This document shows, one piece after another, positions 42,300 to 50,660 of a stretch of DNA of 56,695 nt. This stretch comes from JACPPO01 sp965262505 (GTDB taxonomy: Bacteria; Acidobacteriota; Vicinamibacteria; Vicinamibacterales; UBA2999). How positions within the stretch are numbered: position 1 is the first letter of the stretch; every line of letters begins with the position of its first letter. Made by a program: the position numbers and the translations under genes. The stretch spans positions 1 through 56,695 of the forward strand of contig CBDHFM010000005.1 of NCBI GenBank assembly GCA_965262505.1. Reading direction: 5' to 3'. The notes under the pieces were generated by a model. That model saw nothing but the letters and a program-made list of their open reading frames with translations, was not told the origin of the DNA and did no database searches.

Positions 42300-42520
42300 C
42301 GCTGATCGGCTAACGCCCGCGTCTCAAAGGCGGGCGTGCTCCCCCAACCAATCGAAGAGGCGGCGGATGGCGGCCAGATGCTGCTTGATCGTGGGGGCGC
42401 GATACATGCTTTGCATCTCTTCGATGTAGGTGGCCACGGTGATCGGGGAAAGTGTGTGAGCGCGAGCCCGCGCGCGTCGCACCAGGTGAAGAATCGCGTC
42501 ACGGCCGTGGCGTATGCCGT
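42292..42520. repeat. Direct repeat (left copy) of dyad arm plus recombinase fragment
   Basis: About 228 bases match 50765-50992 with few changes, offset 8473 bases. The two copies decayed independently: here a frameshift, there an in-frame stop. They flank the accessory segment 42.5-50.7 kb. Confidence 0.85.
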
Positions 42521-42709
42521 GCGCGTGTGCGGGTTCCTGATCTGGGCGGTGAAAAACTCCACCGTCCGCTCCGCGGCCTGCGGCCCGGCTCGCCGGACGA
42601 TGTCCGGGAGGCCCTCGATCTGCCAGCCCCAGGGCAGGACGAGTGCTGCTGGCGATGCGGCCCCGTCGCCGCTGTTGCCCCCGGGGATGGTCGCGGTGGC
42701 CTCATCCAT
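42324..42709 (-). pseudogene. Truncated, frameshifted tyrosine recombinase (N-terminal core-binding domain)
   Basis: From ATG 42709 the frame reads AAERTVEFFTAQIRNPHTRT then AYATAVTRFFTWCDARGL. After one missing base it continues as VATYIEEMQSMYRAPTIKQH and LAAIRRLFDWLGEHARL before a TGA. This is the SAM-like N-terminal domain of a phage-type integrase. The catalytic domain (Arg-His-Arg-Tyr) is absent and the fragment ends next to the dyad. Confidence 0.8.
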
Positions 42710-42766
42710 TGATTCGTAACATAACTTCCTTTATGTTACTCATATGGCACGGGCCTGGAACGCCCA

Positions 42767-43009
42767 CTAGGTCCGCCTCCTGACAGCTTTGATTGCCCAA
42801 ACGGTCAGCCGGACTGATCCACTCGTAACGTAAAAGAACACCATCCCTAAAGGGGCAGCCCCAAAAAGGAGAAAACCCCAATCGTTAAGGTCGAAGTCGA
42901 ACCACCTCACCGCAGGATTTAGATAGACAACCGGTCCTATGGATGCTGTATATGAGCCGACCAGCCATAGCCATTCACGCGCCAGGATACGTTTCATGTT
43001 CTGAGTCAA
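42767..43009 (-). CDS. Small two-helix membrane protein
   Basis: Eighty residues with two membrane helices (LWLVGSYTASIGPVVYL and FLLFGAAPLGMVFFYVTSG) and a basic C-terminus (WAIKAVRRRT). No family recognised. The start may be the first Met or MKRILAREW at 42997. It lies just inside the direct-repeat-flanked segment. Confidence 0.5.
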   Translation of the reverse strand: MTQNMKRILAREWLWLVGSYTASIGPVVYLNPAVRWFDFDLNDWGFLLFGAAPLGMVFFYVTSGSVRLTVWAIKAVRRRT

Positions 43010-43159
43010 CCAGCACCTCCCACCGCGAGCCCCCAGGAATGGGCGTCAGAACGTCTTTAGGCCGGGGCGCGAGGTCGAACATGGCCCGGCCCTGGGGTAG
43101 TCACAGCCCACCCAATAACCCGAAGAGCCTCCAACCGGCCAAGGCGGACGACACAAACA

Positions 43160-43311
43160 CCGTGAACAATTTCCGCAAGGACTGTTTGCGCGAGCTGCAG
43201 AAAATCAAACGCGCGTGGCCGGACCTGCACTATCGTACGGTCAAGGGCGGACTAGTTGTCTTGCCCTCGCCGCCGGCAATCGCGCCGTCGCAACTGCGCC
43301 TCGTGGAATAA
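43160..43311 (+). pseudogene. RepA C-terminal remnant
   Basis: The plus strand reads FRKDCLRELQKIKRAWPDLH then YRTVKGGLVVLPSPPAIAPS. This parallels the C-terminus of RepA at 35.6 kb (FRRDCLRELKKIKRAWPDLN, YHTVTGRLVVSPSPP) but differs at many residues. No N-terminal part is present. It is evidence of a second, related replicon that was merged and lost. Confidence 0.8.
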
Positions 43312-43342
43312 GTCGTGCCGATGGGGACGTGGTGACAACCTG

Positions 43343-43615
43343 ATGGCCTTCAAAATCGCACTCGCTTCGCTGATCGCGTTGAATTCAGCTGCCTGCTCAG
43401 CTGATGTCTGGACTGGGAGCGTATATCGTGACCGGCTGAATCTTTCAGCCGACACCCCGGTCGGTGAATACCCTTCACTTTTAGAATGTCGAGGGGCGGC
43501 GCTTACCTTTATCGAAGCCCGTGGATGGGACAACGCAGATTATGAATGCGGACTGAACTGCAGGCTATTTGAAGAAGGTATCGAGACTCTTGTGTGCGAG
43601 GTAACGCAGCGCTAG
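43343..43615 (+). CDS. Small secreted Cys-containing protein, possible lipoprotein
   Basis: Ninety residues with a signal segment (KIALASLIALNSAACSADVW) that could be cut by signal peptidase I or II at the Cys. The mature part has four more Cys (ECRGAALTF, YECGLNCRLF, TLVCEV), likely two disulfides. The ATG at 43343 was chosen because it begins the signal. No family name can be given. Confidence 0.55.
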   Translation: MAFKIALASLIALNSAACSADVWTGSVYRDRLNLSADTPVGEYPSLLECRGAALTFIEARGWDNADYECGLNCRLFEEGIETLVCEVTQR

Positions 43616-44039
43616 TCAAGCGTGACCACCCTCGAACTGCTCACCCGGCTCACCACTGCCTACTCACAGGATTTTGCAGGACACCATGAGCGCACCAAGG
43701 TCGAGCAGCAGCGGGCCGACGCCGGTAGCGCGTCAGGGTTGCCCCGTGTGGCGCGACCTCTCCCTCGCCGTCCGAAGCCGTCAAAATTCCGCCTGGGGCC
43801 TCTCAGCGCCTCGACCGGGAGGCTAGTGCGCGGTCCGGTATGCTCTTGTGAAGGGAAAGACACCCGTACAAAAGTTTGGGCGCGACGGCTGAACCCCATC
43901 GCGCCCGAAGCAGAAAGAAGGCACCCTCGATGCCGTCTCCCACCGACCGTAACCTTACCGCGCTGCCAACGAAAACCGTCAAGACGCAGAGCCGCCGCTC
44001 TACCTTGACATGCGCCGCTTGGCCTACCGTGGTTCAGTT
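43616..44039. other. Non-coding stretch with a stem-loop
   Basis: The perfect dyad GGGCGCGA (43879-43886) and TCGCGCCC (43900-43907) with a 13-base loop lies in the middle. A possible 37-codon ORF from ATG 43930 (MPSPTDRNLTALPTKTVKTQ and on) has a fair ribosome site AGAAGG but no support. Nothing else is recognised. Confidence 0.3.
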
Positions 44040-44486
44040 ATGAGCGAGTTCACAAACCTCACCGCTTACCGGAACGTTCTGATAGCACTCGGAACAAAGT
44101 CACAGACGGAGTACGATCGGCTAGTCGTTGCGCTCTCTAGCGGTGCATTGGGTATCTCGTTCGTTTTCGTGGCACGTTTCGTCGGTGACGATCCACCGCT
44201 CGCATTGTGGACATTGAAGGCGGCGTGGTTCGCGTGGGCATGCAGTCTCACACTCATGTTGGGATCACACTTTTTTAGTACGAAAGCTCTGCGAAGAGCG
44301 GTGACTCAGGTCGACGAAGATCTGCGAAAAGCGGTGACCAAGGTCGACGAAGAGAAGACCGATACTGAGCTGGTCGGGAGCAATAATTACGACCGCGTAG
44401 TCGGGGGGCTAAATGCCTTCGGAGGGATAGCGTTTATCCTTGGGACATCCTTCGCCAGCGTGTTTTTTCTATGTAATTTGGAGTGA
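44040..44486 (+). CDS. Three-helix membrane protein with coiled repeat
   Basis: The protein has 148 residues. Helices are at about 27-48 (VVALSSGALGISFVFVARFV), 56-80 (LWTLKAAWFAWACSLTLMLG) and 124-147 (AFGGIAFILGTSFASVFFL). Between them lies a charged duplicated 12-residue unit (RRAVTQVDEDL, RKAVTKVDEEK). The EYDRLVVALSSGALG start is typical of small membrane proteins found in defence-rich accessory regions. It is followed at 3 bases by a Pro-rich mini-protein, suggesting a two-part system. Confidence 0.7.
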   Translation: MSEFTNLTAYRNVLIALGTKSQTEYDRLVVALSSGALGISFVFVARFVGDDPPLALWTLKAAWFAWACSLTLMLGSHFFSTKALRRAVTQVDEDLRKAVTKVDEEKTDTELVGSNNYDRVVGGLNAFGGIAFILGTSFASVFFLCNLE

Positions 44487-44489
44487 ATT

Positions 44490-44636
44490 ATGTCAAGCGA
44501 GCAGCCCTCGTCACCACCTCCTCCTCAACCACCTGAACCCAGTCCATTACCGCCGCCTCGACCAGAGGAACCTGACTACGAAAAAAGAGGGATTCGAGTC
44601 CCGCCACCGCCACCGCCACCAACGGAAACCAAGTAG
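44490..44636 (+). CDS. 48-residue proline-rich mini-protein
   Basis: The frame from ATG 44490 reads MSSEQPSSPPPPQPPEPSPL, then an acidic stretch EEPDYEKRG and ends PPPPPPPTETK. It starts 3 bases after the stop of the membrane protein, on the same strand, with GGAG 5-8 bases ahead. A Pro-rich tail protein like this may bind an SH3-like or cytoplasmic partner. I found no family. Confidence 0.6.
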   Translation: MSSEQPSSPPPPQPPEPSPLPPPRPEEPDYEKRGIRVPPPPPPPTETK

Positions 44637-44914
44637 TGCTGATGGGGCGCCGCGCTGCTAGTCGCGGGCCGCGACTCCGAGGACGTTCTGGAGAGACCCA
44701 TGGAGCGTAAACGGGTAAACACGTGGATAGCCTTGTATATGCAGACAGATACCAGGCGAATTCATTAGTCTTTCTGTGGAAAATGGTGGAAGTACACCCC
44801 CATCACATCCTGGAAAGCCCAAGAGCGCTCGCGCTCGACCTTGGCAGCCTCTTCGACCCGGCCCAGCCGGCCGAGCGGCGACGTTCTGCAGTCAAGCCAC
44901 CTCCGGCAGCGGTT
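44637..44914. other. Non-coding stretch without clear features
   Basis: Open frames here have no ribosome site and no protein-like composition. No repeat recognised. Confidence 0.3.
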
Positions 44915-45505
44915 TCAGCGTGGCGTGTAGTTCCAGTCGTCCCCTAAACCCAGCACCTTGCAAAACCCATCGATCTCCTCCTGTTCGGCTGGGGTGGTCG
45001 GGCTTACGAGCGTGCGCAGGGCTCGGCGGATGTGCTGCTCGACCGCGCGGACGAGCGCCCGCTTGACCACGTGCCCGCGGCTGATGTGGTCCGCGCACGC
45101 GATCGTGTCGAGCAGGGCGACGAGGCGTCGGCGAGCGATCTCGTCATGGGCCGACTCGTTCGGCGCCTTGAGAGGGATGAGGATGGTCTCATGGGCGTGC
45201 GCCCCGAGCGTCTGACCGCCGACGAGTTGGCGCCGGCCCGGCTTCACATTGGCCACGATCGCCGCCAATTGAGCCTCAAACTCAGCGTCGAACGTCGCGC
45301 AGGTGGTGGGTCGCCTTTGGCGTTCGCGCCTGCTCCGGCGTTTGTGCTGCTCGACCTCGCGGACGAGCGCCCGCTTGACCACGTGCCCGCGGCTGATGTG
45401 GTCCGCGCGCGCGATCGTGTCGAGCAGGGCGACGAGGCGTCGGGGGACGTGCGCCCCGAGCGTCTGACTGCTGATGAGTTCGGGTCGGCCCGGTGGAGTG
45501 GCCAT
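44915..45505 (-). CDS. Protein with two tandem RHH-like units
   Basis: The protein has 196 residues from MATPPGRPEL. The unit RRLVALLDTIARADHISRGH then VVKRALVREVEQH occurs twice (residues about 25-57 and 127-160), and SQTLGAHV / GQTLGAHA precede each. Each looks like a ribbon-helix-helix monomer, so one chain could form a pseudo-dimer. The C-terminus (EQEEIDGFCKVLGLGDDWN) is separate. Likely a DNA-binding regulator or fused antitoxin. Confidence 0.6.
   Translation of the reverse strand: MATPPGRPELISSQTLGAHVPRRLVALLDTIARADHISRGHVVKRALVREVEQHKRRSRRERQRRPTTCATFDAEFEAQLAAIVANVKPGRRQLVGGQTLGAHAHETILIPLKAPNESAHDEIARRRLVALLDTIACADHISRGHVVKRALVRAVEQHIRRALRTLVSPTTPAEQEEIDGFCKVLGLGDDWNYTPR
45032..45443 (-). 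repeat. Internal 100-bp direct repeat in the tandem RHH gene
   Basis: Bases 45032-45131 and 45344-45443 are almost identical, 312 apart, in the same reading frame. A second shorter shared block (GTGCGCCCCGAGCGTCTGAC) occurs near 45196 and 45450. Recent internal duplication is likely. Confidence 0.8.
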
Positions 45506-45729
45506 TGGATCCAAGACTCAACCACTTACATCATCCGGTCAAGCATTACGCTTCTCGCGCGCCGCTCGTCGGCGCGGCCGGCAGTCTTCCCGCAGGGATG
45601 ATTTCAGATGGGAGCCACGATGCTGAGGCGGTGTCGGGTTAGCGTATGCCCTAGCCTCACGTCAGGGAGGGGGCACTATTGCGTCAGAATAGAGTTTGAA
45701 TTTAGATTCATAGACAGATCCAGCCCAAG

Positions 45730-45852
45730 GTTACAGAGTTCTTCCTGACAGACTGGCTCGCGCAGCCTATCGGTAATGTGCCGCCAACGGAGTTTAAACA
45801 GCAGTACTATCTGGCGCAGGAGGCTCCCGTCATGACGGCCGGAGTCAACTAA
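45730..45852 (+). pseudogene. Second IS3-family OrfB C-terminal remnant
   Basis: The frame reads VTEFFLTDWLAQPIGNVPPT then EFKQQYYLAQEAPVMTAGVN before TAA, the typical last 40 residues of an IS3-group transposase (PIGNVPP..F..YY). Nothing upstream continues the gene. The rest of 45515-46043 shows no gene. Confidence 0.75.
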
Positions 45853-46043
45853 TGAGCCCTCTCATAAACCCGGGGCGGTTCACTTGCGCTCGAACACGGC
45901 GGCGAGCTTGCGTCGTAATCCCGCTGCCTCAGCGCGTCACTCCCATCGGCCTTTGAGGACGTCGGCCGCGCGCTCATGCGCGGCGCGCCCGGCCTTGCGT
46001 CCCAGGTCCGTGGTGAAAGTCCGGCGTGAACAGGAGGTTGGGT

Positions 46044-46730
46044 ATGATGACGATGTCCCAAGCCATCAAGGAAGCGTTCGGGGAAAGCCGCGGCGCCCTC
46101 TCAAAGGAGGCCATTAAGCAGTCCGTCGAGTCCAGCTACCCTGGAAAATGGCAGCCGACCACGCTCAGTGCTCACCTCTACGCGTGCGCTATCAACAACC
46201 CGAAGGCGTACGTTCATCACCCACACTCGGAACGCTTTCTCTACAAGCACACTGACGGAACGTTCGAGTTGTATGAGGAAAAGGCGCACGGACCGAATCT
46301 ATGGGCGCCAAACGAGGCCGAGGACGAGTCGGAGGATGCCGAGCAGGCCATCGAGGTATCGATTAGCCTTGAGCGAGACATCGAAGATCAGCTCGTGCAC
46401 CAACTGGACGCCCTTGAGGAGGACCTCACGTTCGTGGGGCGGCAGGTCAAGTGCGACGTGGGGCGCGTCGATATTGTGGGCCGCGGGGCCGACGGCGCGA
46501 CCGTCGTGGTCGAACTGAAGGTCGGGGAGGCGAAGGACTCGGCCATCGGGTAGATCGCCCGCTACATGGGATGGCACCAGCAACACCAGGGCGCCGGAAC
46601 CGTTCGCGGCATCCTCGTGGCCTCGGACTTTCCTGAGGGGGTGCAGTACGCGGCCAGGGCGATGCCGAACTTAGCCCTTCGGCGTTATCGCATTCAGCTC
46701 GCCTTCGAGGACGCGAGCCTAGGAGAATAA
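46044..46730 (+). pseudogene. HARE-HTH/PD-(D/E)XK (NucS-like) nuclease interrupted by an amber codon
   Basis: From ATG 46044 (AGGAGG 7 bases ahead) an N-terminal winged-helix of the HARE type (ALSKEAIKQSVESSYPGKWQ) is followed by a nuclease core with VGRVDIVGRGADGATVVVEL and KVGEAKDSAIG. A TAG at 46551-46553 then interrupts, and the same frame continues IARYMGWHQQHQGAGTVRGI, LVASDFPEGVQYAARAMPNL to TAA 46728-46730. Family members carry Gln at this point, so a single C-to-T change explains it. The catalytic half before the stop is intact, so partial activity is not excluded. Confidence 0.8.
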
Positions 46731-46951
46731 AGGCTCCCTCTTGAGATCGACTTCGCTCCGGCGTCGCCGACCATTTAGGGAAGGGAGCGCCAGCACGCCC
46801 GGCCGCGACACTGTCGGAGCTGGTTCAGTCGCATCGCGCGCCATCCAGATCCTGCATTAAACCATCAGTCGCCTCGGCCTACCGCATTTCCACCACGTCC
46901 GCGGACACTACCTCGAAACGCGCTGTCATTGAACAGGACGCCAACGTCCTT

Positions 46952-48922
46952 TCAGGTGCGCACAAGCCGTTCGTTGGCCGCGCTGCATATCCGTTCGAAG
47001 CGGTCTAAAACGGCCGGCGGCACCGTCAAGTCGCCAACCTTCTCCGCTAGATAGCGAGCCGGACGGTAGTGATTGAACGGCACTCCGCTACTAAGGGGGT
47101 TCTCGGCGAAGTGTTCCTCCAGGCGGGCGGTGATCCGTGGGTGCTTGCTTTTTAGGTCTTTTTCCGCAACCGGTTCACCGAGCACCGCGGCGTACTCGGC
47201 ATTGACAAGCTCGAGATAAAAGGCTGTTCCGACTACGTCCTCCACGTCGGCCTCCGTAGCGTCAACGAAGTCTGCATAGGTGAGCACCTGCTTCTTCTGG
47301 ACAAGCTTGCGCCGCCACATGTTTTCAATCGCCTGACGGTCCTTCTCCTGAAAGTCGATCAGCGTGGCAATGTTCATTCGCGTCTGCGAACCCAGCAAGG
47401 CAACGAATGTAGGGACTTTGTCTGATCCACCAACCGGAGTGATTGTCCATCCGGCACAGAGACCTTCTCGGCCCGCCGCTTGCAAGACGCCTGTCATCAC
47501 CTGGAGATAGAGCAGGTCGGACACACCCTCGACAATGAGACTGTTTGGGCCAACGAAGAGCGTCTGCGCAATGTCGTAGCCGAGCGCGCCCTGTAACGGG
47601 AACAGGCTGTCATCGGTTGACTCCAGCACGTCGATCGTAACCTTGGTGCCTGCCTCGCCATCCGGAAGGTTCTTGTCGGCATCAACGCTTCGGTCCTGAA
47701 CGATGCGGACGCGGTCGAATCGCGCCGGATCGACCATGAAGGGCGAGTGCGTCGAGTAGATAACCTGGTGATTTGGAACCAGCTCTTCCTCGAAGTATCT
47801 GAGAAGGTCGCCCTGAGCCTTTCCGTGCAGTGACATACCAGGCTCGTCCAACAGGAGGATCACGTTCTGTTTCTCGCGCTGTACATCTCCGTACCAGGCG
47901 AGGAACGAGAAGAACCACACGAACCCACGCGAGCGCGTGCCAAGCTCAGTCGTCACCATGTGCAGCGTGTCGTAGACCTCGGCCCAGATGTTCGTACCGT
48001 TCTGCATCCCTTGCGGGTCCGCTGGCTGCGCGGGGCGCACGTCGAAGCGCATCTGGAGGTTTTTGTTCTGGGACCAGTACTTGACGATGCTTTTGGTGAG
48101 GTGGTTCCCGGCGCCCTCAAGCTTGTTCTTGAGATCGCGTGTTCGCCCCGGCGTGAGAAGACTGTCGAGATCGAGGCGAGCCTTACGGATCAAGCCGAGC
48201 ATGGGATGGTCCGACTTCTCAAGCGTCCCGGCTGCAACCCGCTGCTTGAGCGTGTCGATGTTGTCGCAACCACGCATCTGGTAGTACTCGTCGAAGTACA
48301 TAAACTTCGGAACCCGGGCGCCGAGGATCTGGTTGTAGATGTAGAGATCGATCGAACCGACGGCAACGAACGCGTTTAGCCACTTCGTAATGTTCTGGAT
48401 CGCCTCCGTTTGTTCGAGATTCGCTACGACCTTCGTGGCCTCAGCAGGTGTAGAACAGGACTTCAGCGCCTCACGTGTCTCGTCCGGAACGGAGTAACGA
48501 GACAGAGTGTGTTGCAGGGCCGCCTCATGGTTGACGGAAAGAGAAGACGTGATGTTTTGCTGTTCGTAGGCCTTCGAAATCGTGAGGGTGCTGGAGGTAA
48601 GCGCCTTCGGACCAAAGACCTTCGCGATGGCGGCCGCGTCTGCTTCGTCGAGTTTATATGTGAGATGAGCAACCACGGCATGCTTACGCTTCTCCTCTTC
48701 GATTTCGTACTCGTAATCGGCAACGTCACGACGAGGGTAGTCATCCGTAACGTTGTAGCCGACGTCGGTGTCGACGATCGGCCGGAGTCTGTACATGGCC
48801 TGGAGGAGTGCAGTCTTACCTGCTTCATTTTTCCCGACGAGACAGGTGACATCTCCGATGTCGAATTCGGTGGAATCGCGGACGCTCTGGAAATCAGTGA
48901 CGCGAACTTTGGTTAGCTTCAT
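46952..48922 (-). CDS. OLD-family ATP-dependent endonuclease
   Basis: The protein has 656 residues. An N-terminal ABC-type ATPase with FQSVRDSTEFDIGDVTCLVG and P-loop GKNEAGKTALL (about 30-40), and Walker B-region VILLLDEPGMSLHGKAQGDL, is followed by a TOPRIM nuclease domain (LIVEGVSDLLYLQVM near 457, and IATLIDFQEKD). OLD proteins cut phage DNA, alone or with a helicase as in Gabija. No UvrD-like helicase gene follows, so this looks like a single-gene OLD. Confidence 0.88.
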   Translation of the reverse strand: MKLTKVRVTDFQSVRDSTEFDIGDVTCLVGKNEAGKTALLQAMYRLRPIVDTDVGYNVTDDYPRRDVADYEYEIEEEKRKHAVVAHLTYKLDEADAAAIAKVFGPKALTSSTLTISKAYEQQNITSSLSVNHEAALQHTLSRYSVPDETREALKSCSTPAEATKVVANLEQTEAIQNITKWLNAFVAVGSIDLYIYNQILGARVPKFMYFDEYYQMRGCDNIDTLKQRVAAGTLEKSDHPMLGLIRKARLDLDSLLTPGRTRDLKNKLEGAGNHLTKSIVKYWSQNKNLQMRFDVRPAQPADPQGMQNGTNIWAEVYDTLHMVTTELGTRSRGFVWFFSFLAWYGDVQREKQNVILLLDEPGMSLHGKAQGDLLRYFEEELVPNHQVIYSTHSPFMVDPARFDRVRIVQDRSVDADKNLPDGEAGTKVTIDVLESTDDSLFPLQGALGYDIAQTLFVGPNSLIVEGVSDLLYLQVMTGVLQAAGREGLCAGWTITPVGGSDKVPTFVALLGSQTRMNIATLIDFQEKDRQAIENMWRRKLVQKKQVLTYADFVDATEADVEDVVGTAFYLELVNAEYAAVLGEPVAEKDLKSKHPRITARLEEHFAENPLSSGVPFNHYRPARYLAEKVGDLTVPPAVLDRFERICSAANERLVRT

Positions 48923-49090
48923 AAGTTACCCTCCGCTATTTCGAGCTCCTCGGTCGCAAACGCTGAGACTGCGCCAGCCGGCAAGCCGTGGAGCTGAGCG
49001 GCGGAACCCAGGACCGCAGCGCGCTTGTACCGTGAGTCTCGCTCTTCTTGTCGGGAAGGTTACGAAATAGTGGTGACTCTAGTGTAGAAT

Positions 49091-49240
49091 ATGACCATTA
49101 TGGGTCACACAAAGCAGACATCGAAACCGGCAGCCTCAGCGGCAAGCAAAGTGCTTCAGAATCCCAAGAGCAGCAAGGCAGAGAAGACGGCTGCCGGATC
49201 GGCGCTGGCGCAAAAGCACGGTAAAAAGAGCCGCGATTAG
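49091..49240 (+). CDS. Small basic Ala/Lys/Ser-rich protein
   Basis: The 49-codon frame reads MTIMGHTKQTSKPAASAASK, VLQNPKSSKAEKTAAGSALA and ends KHGKKSRD. The second ATG at 49100 is an alternative start. Its composition resembles a widespread small family of basic, possibly DNA- or RNA-associated proteins of unknown role. It lies divergent to the OLD gene. Confidence 0.55.
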   Translation: MTIMGHTKQTSKPAASAASKVLQNPKSSKAEKTAAGSALAQKHGKKSRD

Positions 49241-49575
49241 TCCTCGTCCTGTGGAAGGACGCGTACGGGTGCTCAACCTCCGTGGGATAGCATCGACGAT
49301 ATGACGGTGATGATCGGAAGGTCATCGTTCCTCATCTTCTGCACCCGGAACGCGGCGACATCCCGCACCACACCACCGACACGTTCCGAGAAGTCCTGGC
49401 GCGGCGCGGTATCGTGACCGCCGCCTTGTCGGCCCGGGCCACAGGGAAGAGCGCTGACCCCGATTACCAGAAGACAACCGTTAGTGGGCTAAGGCCGTGT
49501 TGCTAGAAACCCGCCTAGTGTGGCAGAGTTGCCGGCGCATGCGACGGTGATGGTGGCGGTTCCTCCAGATGAACG
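49241..49575. other. Non-coding region, possible HicA-like relic
   Basis: At about 49310-49440 a plus-strand frame reads VIVPHLLHPERGDIPHHTTD then TFREVLARRGIV, which weakly resembles the C-terminus of HicA toxins. It has no start. Otherwise nothing is recognised. Confidence 0.25.
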
Positions 49576-50382
49576 ATGCTGCGTTTTATCGTGAGCTACG
49601 GCGGGCCGATTACGCTAGCTGTCGCCCCCCTGATCACGACTCGGTACTCGCTGCTCGACCTGTTCGGCTACGCACCAAATACAACTACAGACCTGTTGAC
49701 CATCGGTTGGGCCCCATTCTTTACCCTAGAGGGTTCAAAGCCAGAAGTAGAGCTGCAGTTGCGGGCAACTCTGACACTGGTAGGAGTGGCGCTGATCGTT
49801 ATTGGTGGCTATTTCGACGCATACGCCCCGAGCAGATCACTCGCAAGCTTCAGAAGCGCTTACCTTGCAAACACAGTCAAGAATCAGTGGCGAAAGACTG
49901 GACGCGTCAGGTCAACGCTTCGCATCAACGTAATGTACTTAAGTTGGCGATGGTACCTGCCGTTCGGGCAGTCGTTCAAGGTCATTTGGAAAGATAAATT
50001 TGAACCAAGTGACCGCGACGGGCACGTTAGGCTCTACAAGTGGCAAGGCGTCTGTGGTAAGGCAGCGAGAAGACGTGAGGCTGAATTCGTTGATTTCAGA
50101 AACACGCCCGTTGTTGGCAAAACCTTCGCTAGTCAGTACTTGCTTCAGAACCAATTTCACCTATGCTCGTGGCAATTGCATAAAACGCGACATTTAAAGG
50201 CAATTCTGAGCGTGCCGATGTATGAAGAAAGGGGCCAGAAAGGCCAGGAGTCGTACCGCTGTGTTGGTGTCATAAACGTCGATGCCAAGACCGATAAAGA
50301 TGCAAATTACCTCAGCAAAAAGGCTGATGACCTAGCGCTATTTCTCGCTCAACATGGACAGCTGATCGCCAAGATGCGATAG
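49576..50382 (+). CDS. Membrane protein with C-terminal GAF-like domain
   Basis: The protein has 268 residues. Two N-terminal hydrophobic segments (GGPITLAVAPLITTRYSLL and LTLVGVALIVIGGYFDAYAP) precede a basic linker and a C-terminal alpha/beta domain (LKAILSVPMYEERGQKGQES, then CVGVINVDAKTDKDANYLSK) with the GAF-type pattern. A ligand-sensing membrane effector is a reasonable guess. It is followed at 17 bases by a small ORF. No ribosome site is obvious. Confidence 0.65.
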   Translation: MLRFIVSYGGPITLAVAPLITTRYSLLDLFGYAPNTTTDLLTIGWAPFFTLEGSKPEVELQLRATLTLVGVALIVIGGYFDAYAPSRSLASFRSAYLANTVKNQWRKTGRVRSTLRINVMYLSWRWYLPFGQSFKVIWKDKFEPSDRDGHVRLYKWQGVCGKAARRREAEFVDFRNTPVVGKTFASQYLLQNQFHLCSWQLHKTRHLKAILSVPMYEERGQKGQESYRCVGVINVDAKTDKDANYLSKKADDLALFLAQHGQLIAKMR

Positions 50383-50399
50383 CTTGATAAGGAAAATTT

Positions 50400-50594
50400 A
50401 TGGCTCATGTTAAGCATGTACCCCAAGAGGATCGACAGGCGGGAAAGGCAGTGCCGGCGTCCGCCATAGGTGTTCGAGAGATTCGGATCCCCCGTGGAGA
50501 GCTCGCAAAAAATCCGTTTCGGTTTATGTCCCAGCCCCCGCGTATGCGTGGCGAGAAAAAGGGCTCTATCCCCTCGGCAGGCGAGAAAGAGTAA
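50400..50594 (+). CDS. 64-residue basic protein following the GAF-like membrane protein
   Basis: The frame reads MAHVKHVPQEDRQAGKAVPA, SAIGVREIRIPRGELAKNPF and ends MRGEKKGSIPSAGEKE. It is hydrophilic, basic and probably unstructured. AAGGAAAAT lies ahead of the ATG. It pairs with the membrane protein upstream as the Pro-rich peptide does at 44.5 kb. Confidence 0.5.
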   Translation: MAHVKHVPQEDRQAGKAVPASAIGVREIRIPRGELAKNPFRFMSQPPRMRGEKKGSIPSAGEKE

Positions 50595-50660
50595 ACCATT
50601 TCACGCTACCAGCAGTTCTGTGATTTCGTAAACCGGCGAAGCACGGGTCTCCGAGCCATA

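Noticed and set aside
43622..44008. 128-residue plus-strand ORF
   Set aside because: Composition turns Arg/Pro-rich after about 20 residues, it overlaps a stem-loop, and there is no ribosome site or family match.
46952..48922. Gabija system (GajA with GajB)
   Set aside because: The OLD-type protein is present, but no UvrD-like helicase gene lies on either side.
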